64,000 bases of DNA from positions 1 to 64,000 of the forward strand of contig JAEWXC010000074.1 of NCBI GenBank assembly GCA_023396115.1. The letters run 5' to 3'. This document shows positions 40,028 to 48,630 of the stretch, piece by piece. This stretch comes from Actinomycetes bacterium (lineage in GTDB: Bacteria > Actinomycetota > Actinomycetes > Propionibacteriales > Nocardioidaceae). The notes below the pieces were generated by a model. The model was not told the DNA's origin. It saw only the letters and a list, made by a program, of their open reading frames with translations, and did no database searches. The translations under genes and the position numbers were made by a program. Each line of letters begins with the position of its first letter. Position 1 is the stretch's first letter.

Positions 40028-41284
40028 GTGGCCCCACCCTCCCGTTCCGAGCGCGTGTTCACCTGGTTGCGTCGAGCGGTGCTGACCGTGGTCGGGATCC
40101 AGCTGGGCCTGGCGGTGGTGATGTCGCTGGTCGACGCCTACCGGCACCGCGGCAAGAAGCCCCGCCCGTTCCCGGTCACCCCGCCCGACTCCGTCGAGGT
40201 CGGCGACGGCACCGTCACCACCTACACCTACGGCGAGGACCTGTACCGGGACATGCTCGCCGCGATCGACGGCGCCGAGCACCAGATCCTGTTCGAGACC
40301 TACATCTGGAAGGGCGACGCGGTCGGCGAGCAGTTCAAGGAGGCGCTGACCCGGGCAGCGCAGCGCGGCGTCGACGTGCACGTCATCTACGACGCCTTCG
40401 CCAACCTGGTGGTCTCGCCCCGGTTCAAGCGGTTCGCACCCGAGCTGAAGGTGCTGCGCTACCCGGTCTACAACGGCGGCCTCAAGTTCTGGGACCTCAA
40501 GCGGTACGGCCGCGACCACCGCAAGGTGCTGGTCGTCGACGAGAAGGTCGGCTTCCTCGGCGGCTACAACATCGGGTCCCCCTACGCCACGGAGTGGCGC
40601 GACACCCACGTCCGGCTCACCGGCTCGGGCGTGTGGGACCTGCAGCGGGCGTTCGCCGACATGTGGAACCTGCACCGTCGTCGCCGCCGGGGCGCCTCCT
40701 CGCGTCCACTGCTCACCCAGACCCACTCGCGGTGGGAGCCGCGGATCCGGTTCGCCCGCAACATCCCGCGGCTGTGGATGTTCCCGATCCGCTCCATGTA
40801 CATCGAGGCGATCAACCGGGCAACCCGCAACATCTGGATCACCACCGCCTACTTCCTGCCCGACCAGGACTTCGTCGACGCGCTCAAGGACGCCGCGCAG
40901 CGTGGCGTCGACGTCCGGCTGCTGCTGCCGCTGAAGTCGAACCACATCGTCGCGGACTGGATCAGCCGCGGGTACTTCGCCCAGATGCTCGAGTCCGGGG
41001 TGCGGATCTTCCGGTTCCGCGACGCGATGGTGCACGCCAAGACCGCCACCGTGGACGGCAACTGGTCCACCGTCGGGACCGCCAACATCGACCGGCTCAG
41101 CCTGACCGGCAACTACGAGATCAACGTCGAGATCATCGACGGTGAGATGGCCGCGCGGATGGAGCACATCTTCCACACCGACCAGTCGAACTGCCTGGAG
41201 CTCACCTACGGCGAGTGGGAGGCCCGGGACCTGCACCGCAAGTTCACCGAGTACGTCCTGGCGCCGCTGCGTCCGCTGCTCTGA
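40028..41284 (+). CDS. Phospholipase D superfamily protein, cardiolipin synthase-like
   Basis: A 418 aa protein with two HKD motifs: HRKVLVVD (first) and HAKTATVD (second), each H-x-K-x4-D, expected to build one active site for phosphatidyl transfer. A single N-terminal hydrophobic helix (VLTVVGIQLGLAVVMSLV) anchors it to the membrane. The family includes cardiolipin synthases and less-defined phosphatidyltransferases; a cardiolipin synthase of the ClsA type is the best guess. The GTG at 40028 follows TAGGGT by 6 nt. Divergent from uvrB. Confidence 0.83.
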   Translation: MAPPSRSERVFTWLRRAVLTVVGIQLGLAVVMSLVDAYRHRGKKPRPFPVTPPDSVEVGDGTVTTYTYGEDLYRDMLAAIDGAEHQILFETYIWKGDAVGEQFKEALTRAAQRGVDVHVIYDAFANLVVSPRFKRFAPELKVLRYPVYNGGLKFWDLKRYGRDHRKVLVVDEKVGFLGGYNIGSPYATEWRDTHVRLTGSGVWDLQRAFADMWNLHRRRRRGASSRPLLTQTHSRWEPRIRFARNIPRLWMFPIRSMYIEAINRATRNIWITTAYFLPDQDFVDALKDAAQRGVDVRLLLPLKSNHIVADWISRGYFAQMLESGVRIFRFRDAMVHAKTATVDGNWSTVGTANIDRLSLTGNYEINVEIIDGEMAARMEHIFHTDQSNCLELTYGEWEARDLHRKFTEYVLAPLRPLL

Positions 41285-41291
41285 GGCGGGC

Positions 41292-41358
41292 TGGGGGGTC
41301 TCGGCAAGCTCGACCACCGGGCAGGCTCGACCACCGGCGACGCTTGACCACCGGGCGG
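41292..41358. repeat. Nocardioides-type intergenic repeat (GGGTCTCGGCAAGCTCGACC)
   Basis: Starts GGGGGGTCTCGGCAAGCTCG and continues with repeated (G)CTCGACCACCGG units. The same unit occurs, inverted, at 59090-59118 and 63228-63287. It lies just downstream of the phospholipase D gene and before the M6 protease promoter. Confidence 0.8.
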
Positions 41359-41455
41359 ATGCTCAAGGTTTCCCAAAGACCGGGCCCCGCGTCCGGCGTG
41401 ACCCCTAGGTTCGGTTCGTCGCGCGCCCGCGCGACTGCCACCGCGGAGGTCCCAC

Positions 41456-44400
41456 GTGTCCCGTCGTTCCCTGGTCGTCGTCGGCACGACGGCCGCCGCC
41501 CTGCTGCTCTCCCCCGTGCCACCGGCCGCGACGTCACCCGCGGCACCGCACGCCGGGACCACGACCAGCGCCGCACCGTCCCGCACGACGGACGGGACCG
41601 GCACGGTCGACCCGCACGAGCGCCCGGACCCGCTGGCGGCACGCTGGGCGACGAACCGCCGGGACGCGGTGGACGAGCTGGTCACCGGTGACGCCCAGCT
41701 GGTCGGCCGGGGCCCCGACCGCACCATCGAGCGGAGCTCGGGCCAGGAGGTGGAGTACCCCGTCAGCACCCGGGCCCGGCTGCTCACCTTCCTGGTCGAG
41801 TTCGGCGACACCCCGGACCCCCAGGGGCGCTACGTCGGTGCCACCGGCCCGTTGCGCGGCGAGATCCCCGAGCCCTCCGCCAACAACAACACCACCTACT
41901 GGCGTGCCTCGTTCGACCGCGCGCACTTCCAGGACATGTTCTTCGACGGACTGCCCGACCAGGACGGCCAGTCGATGCGCGACTTCTACCGCGAAGCCTC
42001 CAGCGGCCGCTTCGACCTGACCGGTGACACCTCCGACTGGGTGCGGGTCCCGCACGCCCAGGCCTCCTACGGCACCACCGAGAACCAGGCGGACATGACG
42101 CGGTTCATCGCCGACTCCGCGACTGCCTGGTACCAGGACCGGCTGGCAGCGGGGCGGACCCGTGCCCAGATCGTCGACGAGCTGGCCTCGTTCGACGTGT
42201 GGGACCGCTTCGACCACGACCGCGACGGCGACTTCAACGAGCCCGACGGCTACATCGACCACTTCCAGGCCGTGCACGCCGGCGTCGGCCAGGAGGCCGG
42301 CGGTCCGGTGTCCTCGATCTGGTCGCACCGGTGGGCCGCCAACCCGTCGGGCACCGACGGTCCCCCGGGCGCCGCCTTCGGCGGGGTCCAGATCGGGGAC
42401 ACCGGCTTCTGGATCCGGGACTACACCACCGAGCCCGAGAACGGCGGCCTGGGCGTCTTCGCCCACGAGTTCGGGCACGACCTGGGGCTGCCGGACTACT
42501 ACGACACCAGCAGCGGCGCCAACGGGGTGGCGTTCTGGTCGGTGATGGCCCAGGGGTCGTGGCTGGGCCGCGGCGAGGGGGCGATCGGTGACGCCCCCGG
42601 TGGGTTCGGCGCCTCCGAGAAGCTCTTCCTGGGCTGGTTCGGGCCCGGCAACCGTGACCTGACCGTGGTCGACGGCACCGGGCCGGCCACGGACGTGCTG
42701 CTCGGGCCGGCGCACCGGGCCACGGCCGACGCCGACCAGGCGGTGCTCGTCGCGCTCCCCGACGACCCGGTGCTGCAGACCACCTCGCTGGGTGTGTCGA
42801 TGCTGCAGAGCTACGTCGCGGACAACCTCGACGCCTGGTCGATCAGCCCGGCGGTGACCGTGCCGGCCGGCGACCCCACGCTGAACGCGCGGGTGAGGTA
42901 CGGGCTGGAGCAGGGCTACGACTACGCCAACCTGGTGGTACGTCCCACCGGGTCGACCGTGTGGACACCGGTCCGGACGTCCCTGTCCTCGGACCACCCG
43001 CGCACCCCGGAGAACCTCGGCGGCGGGATCACCGGCTCCGTCTCCACGTGGACGCCGCTGACCGCCGACCTGTCCGCGTGGGCCGGCCAGGAGGTCCAGG
43101 TCGCGTGGCGGGTGCTGACCGACAGCGAGGTGACCAGCACGGGGTTCGCCGTGGACGACGTCGTGCTCGGCGACCTCACCTCGGACTTCACCGCGGGTGC
43201 CGACGGATGGAACCTGCAGCAGTTCGCCCACGTGGACTCCGCGGGCCAGTGGACCCGCAACTACCGCCGCTACTACCTGGCAGAGAACCGGCAGTACCGC
43301 GGTTACGACACCCAGCTCGCGACCGGGCCCTACCAGTGGGACGCGACGATCTCGAACCGGGTCTCGTCGTTCCCCTACCAGGACGGTCTGCTGGTCTGGT
43401 ACTCCAACAGCCGCTACACCGACAACAACACCTGGACGCACCCCGGCGCCGGCGCGAACCTGCCGGTCGACGCCAACCCGGCGTTGCTGAAGTACCGACG
43501 CGACGACACCCAGGCGGCCGGGAACGGGGTCTCCGCGGACCGGGACGTGTACGACGCGACCTTCGACGTGGACACCATGGACCCGTTGCAGCACACCATC
43601 GCGGGACAGACCCTCGACGTGCCGGCCCGCCCGTCGGTCCCGGTCTTCGAGGACACCTCCCCCCTGCGCTACACCGACACCACCTCCTCGTCCCTGAGCC
43701 TGGCCCGGCACGTGCGGCTCCCGGCGACCGGTGCCCAGATCCAGGTGCTGGAGTCCGACGAGGAGACCGGACGGATGCGGATCCGGGCGGGGGCGAAGTT
43801 CGTCGCCGCCACCGCGCCCGGCCAGGTCACCGGGACGCCCGCCGTCGGGGAGCAGCTCGGCGTCACCGACCCGACGTGGTGGCAGAACGACGTGGAAACA
43901 GGAGTCCAGTGGTTGCGGGACGGGGTGCCCGTCGAGGGCGCCACCGGACGGACCTTCGAGGTCACCCGCGCCGACCGTGGACACCGGCTCCAGGTCCGGT
44001 TCACCGGGACCCGCCCCGGCTGGTCACCGTACACCGGGGAGACGGCCGCAGTGCTCGTGCCGCGTGACCCGGCGACGACCCCGACGACGGACCTGGCCGT
44101 GACCGGGACCGCCCAGGTCGGCCAGGTGCTGGGTGCCCTCGGGGCGACCTGGGCCGTCGAGGGCACCAGCACGTTCACCTGGACGGTGGCCGGCCAGCAG
44201 GTGGGCTCCGGCCCCACGCTGACCGTCCCCGCCTCCGCCGTGGGGCTCCCGGTCACCCTGACCGAGACGTTCTCCGTCGAGGGCACCGAGGACTCGGTCG
44301 TCAGCGTCGCCACCGACCCCGTGGCCCGGGCCGACGCCCCGTCACCGACGACCGCCTCCACGATCAGCGGCACCCCGCGCGTGGGCTCCGTGCTCCGCGC

Positions 44401-44887
44401 CGGACCCGCCACCTGGCCGGTCCCCGGCACCAGCACGTTCACCTGGCGGGTCGGCGGCACCGTGCTGGGCACCGGCGCGACGCTGCGGGTCCCCCGCACC
44501 GCCGCCGGTCGTCAGGTCACGCTCACCGAGACGTTCACCGCCGAGGGCACCGAGACCGCGGTCGCGACCAGCACCACCGCGACCGTGGCCCGGGCCGGGA
44601 CCCGGCTCCGGGTGGGCCGGAAGAAGCTGCGGGCCGGCCGGAAGGCCAGGGTGACGCTGGTGCTCTCCTCCGCCGCGACGCCCCTGACCGGGAACGTGCG
44701 GATCGTCTGGAAGGCGACCCAGCGAGGGAACGGGAAGCGGGTGCGTCGCACCGTGCCGGTGCGGGCGGGACAGGTCCGGGTCACGCTCCCCGCCCGTCCG
44801 CGCGGTCGCTACCGGCTGACCGTGCGCTACTCGGGCGACATCGGGGCGCTGGCCGCGAAGCGGACCTTCCGGCTGCGGGTGCGCTGA
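41456..44887 (+). CDS. Secreted M6-family (immune inhibitor A-like) metalloprotease with Ig-like repeats
   Basis: A 1143 aa exported protein. The GTG start at 41456 follows GGAGG; TAGGTT (from 41406) is a possible -10. A signal peptide covers residues about 1-28 (VVVGTTAAALLLSPVPPAATS). The M6 catalytic domain carries HEFGHDLGLPDYYD, with zinc ligands His337 and His341 and catalytic Glu338, followed by the downstream region of the family (VMAQGSWLGRGEGAIGDAPGG). Two to three Ig-like domains with VTGTAQVGQVLGA-type repeats follow, then a C-terminal beta-sandwich (RYRLTVRYSGDIG) that resembles the ends of the two Ig-repeat proteins downstream in the window. A role in external protein degradation is likely. 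Confidence 0.88.
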   Translation: MSRRSLVVVGTTAAALLLSPVPPAATSPAAPHAGTTTSAAPSRTTDGTGTVDPHERPDPLAARWATNRRDAVDELVTGDAQLVGRGPDRTIERSSGQEVEYPVSTRARLLTFLVEFGDTPDPQGRYVGATGPLRGEIPEPSANNNTTYWRASFDRAHFQDMFFDGLPDQDGQSMRDFYREASSGRFDLTGDTSDWVRVPHAQASYGTTENQADMTRFIADSATAWYQDRLAAGRTRAQIVDELASFDVWDRFDHDRDGDFNEPDGYIDHFQAVHAGVGQEAGGPVSSIWSHRWAANPSGTDGPPGAAFGGVQIGDTGFWIRDYTTEPENGGLGVFAHEFGHDLGLPDYYDTSSGANGVAFWSVMAQGSWLGRGEGAIGDAPGGFGASEKLFLGWFGPGNRDLTVVDGTGPATDVLLGPAHRATADADQAVLVALPDDPVLQTTSLGVSMLQSYVADNLDAWSISPAVTVPAGDPTLNARVRYGLEQGYDYANLVVRPTGSTVWTPVRTSLSSDHPRTPENLGGGITGSVSTWTPLTADLSAWAGQEVQVAWRVLTDSEVTSTGFAVDDVVLGDLTSDFTAGADGWNLQQFAHVDSAGQWTRNYRRYYLAENRQYRGYDTQLATGPYQWDATISNRVSSFPYQDGLLVWYSNSRYTDNNTWTHPGAGANLPVDANPALLKYRRDDTQAAGNGVSADRDVYDATFDVDTMDPLQHTIAGQTLDVPARPSVPVFEDTSPLRYTDTTSSSLSLARHVRLPATGAQIQVLESDEETGRMRIRAGAKFVAATAPGQVTGTPAVGEQLGVTDPTWWQNDVETGVQWLRDGVPVEGATGRTFEVTRADRGHRLQVRFTGTRPGWSPYTGETAAVLVPRDPATTPTTDLAVTGTAQVGQVLGALGATWAVEGTSTFTWTVAGQQVGSGPTLTVPASAVGLPVTLTETFSVEGTEDSVVSVATDPVARADAPSPTTASTISGTPRVGSVLRAGPATWPVPGTSTFTWRVGGTVLGTGATLRVPRTAAGRQVTLTETFTAEGTETAVATSTTATVARAGTRLRVGRKKLRAGRKARVTLVLSSAATPLTGNVRIVWKATQRGNGKRVRRTVPVRAGQVRVTLPARPRGRYRLTVRYSGDIGALAAKRTFRLRVR

Positions 44888-44893
44888 CTCTCC

Positions 44894-44933
44894 CCCGGTA
44901 CCCCCGAGGGTGTTCACGCTCGGGGGTACCGGG
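44894..44933. terminator. Bidirectional terminator overlapping the glycosylase end
   Basis: CCCGGTACCCCCGAG (44894-44908) pairs perfectly with CTCGGGGGTACCGGG (44919-44933); the 10-nt loop carries the stop codon of the minus-strand glycosylase. It serves the convergent M6 protease and glycosylase genes. Confidence 0.9.
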
Positions 44934-45894
44934 TCCCCGGGGTGCGTGCCGGCAGGTGGGTGCGGGGCGCCATCCGGGGGCCGCGGCGTGGCCGGGACAA
45001 CCCGGCTGCCCCGAGCAGCGCCACGACCCGGGCCCGGTGGCCGGCCCAGGGCTCCAGGTACTCGCGCAGCTGGTCGTCGTCGAAGGGCTCCCCGGTCAAC
45101 GCCCACCCGACGTTCTTGGCCACGTGGTAGTCGCCGAACGAGACCGCGTCGGGGTCCCCCAGAGCCCGGCGGCGCACCTCAGCGGCGGTCCACTCGCCGA
45201 TCCCCGGCAGGGAGGTCAACCGGCGCTCCGCCTCCCGGCCACCCGCCGGGTCGATCCCGGACCCGGCCGGCAGCAGGCTGCCGATCCGCTCCACCGCACG
45301 TCCGCGTGCCGCGGCCCCCACCAGGGCCCGGGACCGCGCCGGATCGACGTGCAGCTGCAACCACTCCCAGCTCGGCACGGCGGCGACGACCTCCGCCGGG
45401 GGTGCCACCCACAGGTCGAGCTGGTCGCCCGGCCCCGGCGCCCGGCTGCCGTGGCGGCGCACCAGCGCCCGGTGCCCCGCGAACGCCTCCTGACCGGTCA
45501 CCTTCTGCTCCAGCACCGCCGGTACCAGGGCCTCCACGACCAGCCCGGTGCGCCCGAAGCGGGGCACCCCGTGGCGCCGGACGGCCTCAACCAGCACCGG
45601 GTGCCGCGGCTCGAAACCGGTGGGGTCGTCCAGGTCGCCCAGCAGTGCCGGGACCCGGTCCAGGAGCCAGTCCGCACCGCTCCCCCACGCCCGGACCTCG
45701 ACGTGGCCGGTGGCGTCGACGGTGGCCGGAACCGCCAGCGTCGCCACGCCGTCGGGGGTGGCCACGCCGCGCCAGTGGACCCCGTCGACGACCCGGTGCG
45801 TCGGGTCCCCGGCGCCGCGCCGCAACCCGCCGACCTGGTGGCCCGGGCGGCAGGGCCAGTCCGGTCGCCAGCGTCGGGTCCGGGGCTCGCTCAC
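44914..45894 (-). CDS. AlkA-like DNA-3-methyladenine glycosylase (HhH-GPD family)
   Basis: A 326 aa base-excision glycosylase. The helix-hairpin-helix is LTSLPGIGEWTAAEVRRRAL and the catalytic Asp lies in DAVSFGDYHVAKN, matching the HhH-GPD pattern. The N-terminal half resembles the AlkA non-catalytic domain, and the region EALVPAVLEQKVTGQEAF is family-typical. It removes alkylated purines. The GTG at 45894 is the likely start. Its 3' end runs into a terminator hairpin, so the last few residues are constrained by that structure. Divergent from tryptophan dioxygenase. Confidence 0.85.
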   Translation of the reverse strand: MSEPRTRRWRPDWPCRPGHQVGGLRRGAGDPTHRVVDGVHWRGVATPDGVATLAVPATVDATGHVEVRAWGSGADWLLDRVPALLGDLDDPTGFEPRHPVLVEAVRRHGVPRFGRTGLVVEALVPAVLEQKVTGQEAFAGHRALVRRHGSRAPGPGDQLDLWVAPPAEVVAAVPSWEWLQLHVDPARSRALVGAAARGRAVERIGSLLPAGSGIDPAGGREAERRLTSLPGIGEWTAAEVRRRALGDPDAVSFGDYHVAKNVGWALTGEPFDDDQLREYLEPWAGHRARVVALLGAAGLSRPRRGPRMAPRTHLPARTPGTRYPRA

Positions 45895-45935
45895 GTCGCG
45901 ACCCTAACCGCCGCCACCCCCGCCCGGGACGGGTC

Positions 45936-45948
45936 TACGCTCACCCCC
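45936..45948 (+). promoter_or_regulatory. Leaderless -10 (TACGCT) of the tryptophan dioxygenase gene
   Basis: TACGCT (45936-45941) followed by 7 nt and ATG at 45949; no ribosome binding site. Confidence 0.58.
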
Positions 45949-46839
45949 ATGAGTCCCTGCCCGGTGCAACCGACCCCGCCCGAGAGCCCCGACGGGCGCA
46001 GCCAGCGCGCCCTCGAGGAGGGAATCGAGCAGGACTTCAGCCGGCAGATGTCCTACGGCGACTACCTGCGCCTGGACACCCTGCTCTCGGCCCAGGTCCC
46101 GCTCAGCGACCCTCCGCAGCACGACGAGCTGCTCTTCATCATCCAGCACCAGACCTCCGAGCTCTGGCTCAAGCTGATGGTCCACGAGCTCCGGTCCGCG
46201 CGGGCGCTGCTGGCCGCCGACGAGCTGGCCCCGGCGTTGAAGCGGTTGGCCCGGATCAAGCACATCCAGCACACCCTGACCGACCAGTGGTCGGTGCTGG
46301 CCACGCTCACCCCCAGCGAGTACGCCGAGATCCGGCCGTTCCTGGCCACCTCGTCGGGGTTCCAGTCCGCGCAGTACCGCGAGGTCGAGTTCCTCCTGGG
46401 CAACAAGAACGCCGACATGGTCAAGGTCTTCGGTCACGACCCGGAGGCCCACGCGGCCCTGGACCAGCTGCTGCACGAACCGTCCCTGTACGACGAGTTC
46501 CTCGCACTGCTGGCCCGGCACGGCCACGACGTCCCGACGGACCTGCTGCAGCGCGACGTCGCCCAGCCGTACCGCTCCCACCCCGCGATGGTGGACGTCT
46601 ACGCCCGGATCTACGCCGACCCGAGCGCCCACTGGGGTTTCTACGAGGCCTGCGAGGAGCTCGTCGACATCGAGGACAACTTCCAGCAGTGGCGCTTCCG
46701 GCACCTGCAGGTGGTGCAACGCACCATCGGCCACAAGACCGGCACCGGCGGCTCCTCGGGTGTCGACTTCCTCCGCCGCGCCCTGGACCTGACCTTCTTC
46801 CCCGAGCTGTTCGAGGTGCGGACCCGGATCGGCGGCTGA
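45949..46839 (+). CDS. kynA: Tryptophan 2,3-dioxygenase
   Basis: A 296 aa heme dioxygenase converting L-tryptophan to N-formylkynurenine, first step of the kynurenine route. Family signatures are SYGDYLRLDTLLSAQ, DELLFIIQHQTSELWLKLMVHEL, SGFQSAQYREVEFLLGNKN and RFRHLQVVQRTIGHKTGTGGS, the last with the proximal heme His region and the substrate-binding Thr. No kynureninase or formamidase is adjacent. The ATG at 45949 is leaderless-type. A short gap of 26 nt separates it from an enoyl-CoA hydratase, probably an unrelated unit. Confidence 0.93.
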   Translation: MSPCPVQPTPPESPDGRSQRALEEGIEQDFSRQMSYGDYLRLDTLLSAQVPLSDPPQHDELLFIIQHQTSELWLKLMVHELRSARALLAADELAPALKRLARIKHIQHTLTDQWSVLATLTPSEYAEIRPFLATSSGFQSAQYREVEFLLGNKNADMVKVFGHDPEAHAALDQLLHEPSLYDEFLALLARHGHDVPTDLLQRDVAQPYRSHPAMVDVYARIYADPSAHWGFYEACEELVDIEDNFQQWRFRHLQVVQRTIGHKTGTGGSSGVDFLRRALDLTFFPELFEVRTRIGG

Positions 46840-46865
46840 CCGGCCCGCACTGGCAGGCTGTGCCC

Positions 46866-47735
46866 ATGTCGTCCAGCACGCCGTCCAGCAGCCTCCCTCT
46901 CGACCCCGAGGACCGTTTCGATCTGCCCGCACAGCTGCCGGCGACCCTGCCCGACGACCCGGCCACGGCCGACGAGCTCGCCGTCACCCTGGACGCGGGG
47001 GTGGCGACGCTGTGGCTGAACCGCCCCGCCAAGCGCAACGCCGTCACGTTCGCGATGTGGCAGGGAATCGGGGCGATCTGCGAGCAGCTCGGCAGCCGGT
47101 CCGACGTGCGGATGCTGGTGGTCCGCGGGGTCGGCGACCACTTCTGCGCCGGGGCCGACATCTCCGGTCTGGTGGACATGACGATGGCCGACTACCACCG
47201 GGCCAACCGCCGGGCCGACGAGGCGCTCGCGTCGTTCCCCCGCCCCACCGTCGCCCACGTGACCGGCTCCTGCATCGGAGGGGGCGCCGAGATCGCCACC
47301 GGCTGCGACCTGCGGATCGCCTCCGACGACGCGGTGTTCGGGATCACCCCGGCCAAGCTCGGCATCCTCTACCCCACCGGCGCCGTGGCCCGGGTGACCC
47401 GGCTGATCGGCCCGTCGGCGACCAAGCACCTGCTCTACACCGGGGAGATCGTCGACGCCGAACGGGCGCTGCGCACCGGGCTGGTCGACGAGGTGCACCC
47501 GCGGGCGGAGGTCGAGGCACGCCTGGCGCAGCTGTGCGACACGATCGCGCACCAGCGGTCCCTGCTCACCCAGATGGGCAGCAAGCTCGCCGTCGACGCG
47601 GTCAGCGAGGGGCGGGTGCTCGACCCCGAGCTCGAGGCCCACTGGCTCGGCCTGGTCGAGACCGCGGGCGACAAGGCGGAGGGGATCGCCGCCTTCGCCG
47701 AGAAGCGCGCACCCCGGTTCACCTGGGCCCCCTGA
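46866..47735 (+). CDS. Enoyl-CoA hydratase/isomerase family protein
   Basis: A 289 aa crotonase-fold protein. Oxyanion segments are DHFCAGADISGL and TGSCIGGGAEIATGCDLRIAS; the helix 3 region and PAKLGILYPTGAVARVTRLIG follow. The catalytic Glu (second, usually in an ETAxxxGLxxxV pattern) is not obvious, so hydratase versus isomerase cannot be decided. An unusual N-terminal extension of about 40 residues (SSSTPSSSLPLDPEDRFDLP) precedes the core. The ATG at 46866 follows CAGGCT (46854-46859) by 6 nt. CoA-ester catabolism is likely; the substrate is unknown. Confidence 0.82.
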   Translation: MSSSTPSSSLPLDPEDRFDLPAQLPATLPDDPATADELAVTLDAGVATLWLNRPAKRNAVTFAMWQGIGAICEQLGSRSDVRMLVVRGVGDHFCAGADISGLVDMTMADYHRANRRADEALASFPRPTVAHVTGSCIGGGAEIATGCDLRIASDDAVFGITPAKLGILYPTGAVARVTRLIGPSATKHLLYTGEIVDAERALRTGLVDEVHPRAEVEARLAQLCDTIAHQRSLLTQMGSKLAVDAVSEGRVLDPELEAHWLGLVETAGDKAEGIAAFAEKRAPRFTWAP

Positions 47736-47850
47736 CCCCCGTCCGGGCCCCGGACGTGACACGCCCCACACCGGGGCTGGTTCGACAAACCGCAGCCGGC
47801 CGATCTACAAAGGACTGCCCGTCCGACAAGGCCGGAGGGGCCGTCCGGAC

Positions 47851-48011
47851 CGCGCTGAAGCCCACCGAGGTCCCGGAGTGACCCGAGAACCTCGGTCTCG
47901 GTGGGCGCGGGAGACCCAGCACGGCGCCACGGTCAACGTGGCTGGGGGTGAAGGCCGGAAACGGCCGGGGCAACGGCAGTCCGAACCCGACAGGACGCCT
48001 CTCGGAAGCGT
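47851..48011 (+). ncRNA. Probable c-di-AMP riboswitch (ydaO/yuaA class)
   Basis: The 292-nt leader before an NlpC/P60 gene carries, in order, the class landmarks: CGCTGAAGCCC, GCGGGAGACCCA, GGCTGGGGGTGAAG followed by a GGCCG-gaaa-CGGCC hairpin, and GTCCGAACCCGACAG followed by an ACGCCTCTCGG tail that can pair near the 5' side. CCCACCGAGG (47870-47879) pairs with CCTCGGTGGG-type sequence at about 47891-47906. In actinobacteria this riboswitch commonly controls cell-wall hydrolases and resuscitation factors. Exact boundaries are approximate; identification is by eye. Confidence 0.75.
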
Positions 48012-48027
48012 CGCCGTGGAGCACTCC

Positions 48028-48525
48028 ATGCCCCGACTCCTCGTGCGGACCGTCGCGTCCGCCTCCCTCACGCTCGGCCTGCTCGGCGGCGCGTCGGCGC
48101 TGCCCGCCCAGGCGGCGGCACCCGCCGCCCACCACACGATGCAGATGGGCGCCCAGCACCACACGATGAAGCTGCCCTCGCGCCACAAGGCGCTCAAGGC
48201 GGCCGCCAGCCGTCGCGGTTCGGCCTACGCCTACGGCGGCACCGGTCCGCGCCGCTTCGACTGCTCGGGCCTGACCCGCTGGGCCTACGCCCGCGCCGGC
48301 AAGAAGCTGCCCCGCACCTCCTCGGCCCAGGCCGGCGCAGTGCGCCGGGTCAGCCGGGCCGCGGCCAAGCCGGGCGACCTGGTCTTCTTCCACAACGGTG
48401 GCCGGGTCTACCACGTCGGCGTCTACGCCGGCCGCAACCAGCTGTGGCACGCCTCCCGCCCGGGTGTCCCGGTCGGGAAGGCCCGGATCTGGACGAAGAG
48501 CGTCTTCTTCGGCAAGGTCCGCTGA
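48028..48525 (+). CDS. Secreted NlpC/P60-family peptidoglycan hydrolase
   Basis: The 165 aa protein begins with a signal peptide (LLVRTVASASLTLGLLGGAS... AQA). The NlpC/P60 domain holds Cys in RRFDCSGLTRWAYARAGKKL, His in VYHVGVYAG, and a third polar residue in LWHASRPG, a complete Cys-His-His triad. It cleaves gamma-D-Glu-mDAP bonds in peptidoglycan stem peptides. A Met/His-rich segment (HHTMQMGAQHHTMKL) separates the signal and domain. The ATG at 48028 has GGAG 6 nt upstream. A longer in-frame reading from 47878 would cross the riboswitch and is rejected. Regulation by c-di-AMP is predicted. Confidence 0.88.
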   Translation: MPRLLVRTVASASLTLGLLGGASALPAQAAAPAAHHTMQMGAQHHTMKLPSRHKALKAAASRRGSAYAYGGTGPRRFDCSGLTRWAYARAGKKLPRTSSAQAGAVRRVSRAAAKPGDLVFFHNGGRVYHVGVYAGRNQLWHASRPGVPVGKARIWTKSVFFGKVR

Positions 48526-48578
48526 CCGCGGCGAGCAGCCGCAGGAACCATCGACGGGGCACGCCGACCCCGGACGCC

Positions 48579-48614
48579 CAGGAGGGGCGGTGCCGCGTGG
48601 CACCGCCCCTCCTG
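48579..48614. terminator. Bidirectional terminator between NlpC/P60 and Ig-repeat genes
   Basis: CAGGAGGGGCGGTGC pairs perfectly with GCACCGCCCCTCCTG (15-bp stem, 6-nt loop) between the stop codons at 48525 and 48631. Confidence 0.9.
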
Positions 48615-48630
48615 TGCTGCTCCGGTCAGG

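Noticed and set aside
47878..48027. NlpC/P60 start at 47878
   Set aside because: The extension crosses the riboswitch and would hide the signal peptide, which begins at the ATG 48028.
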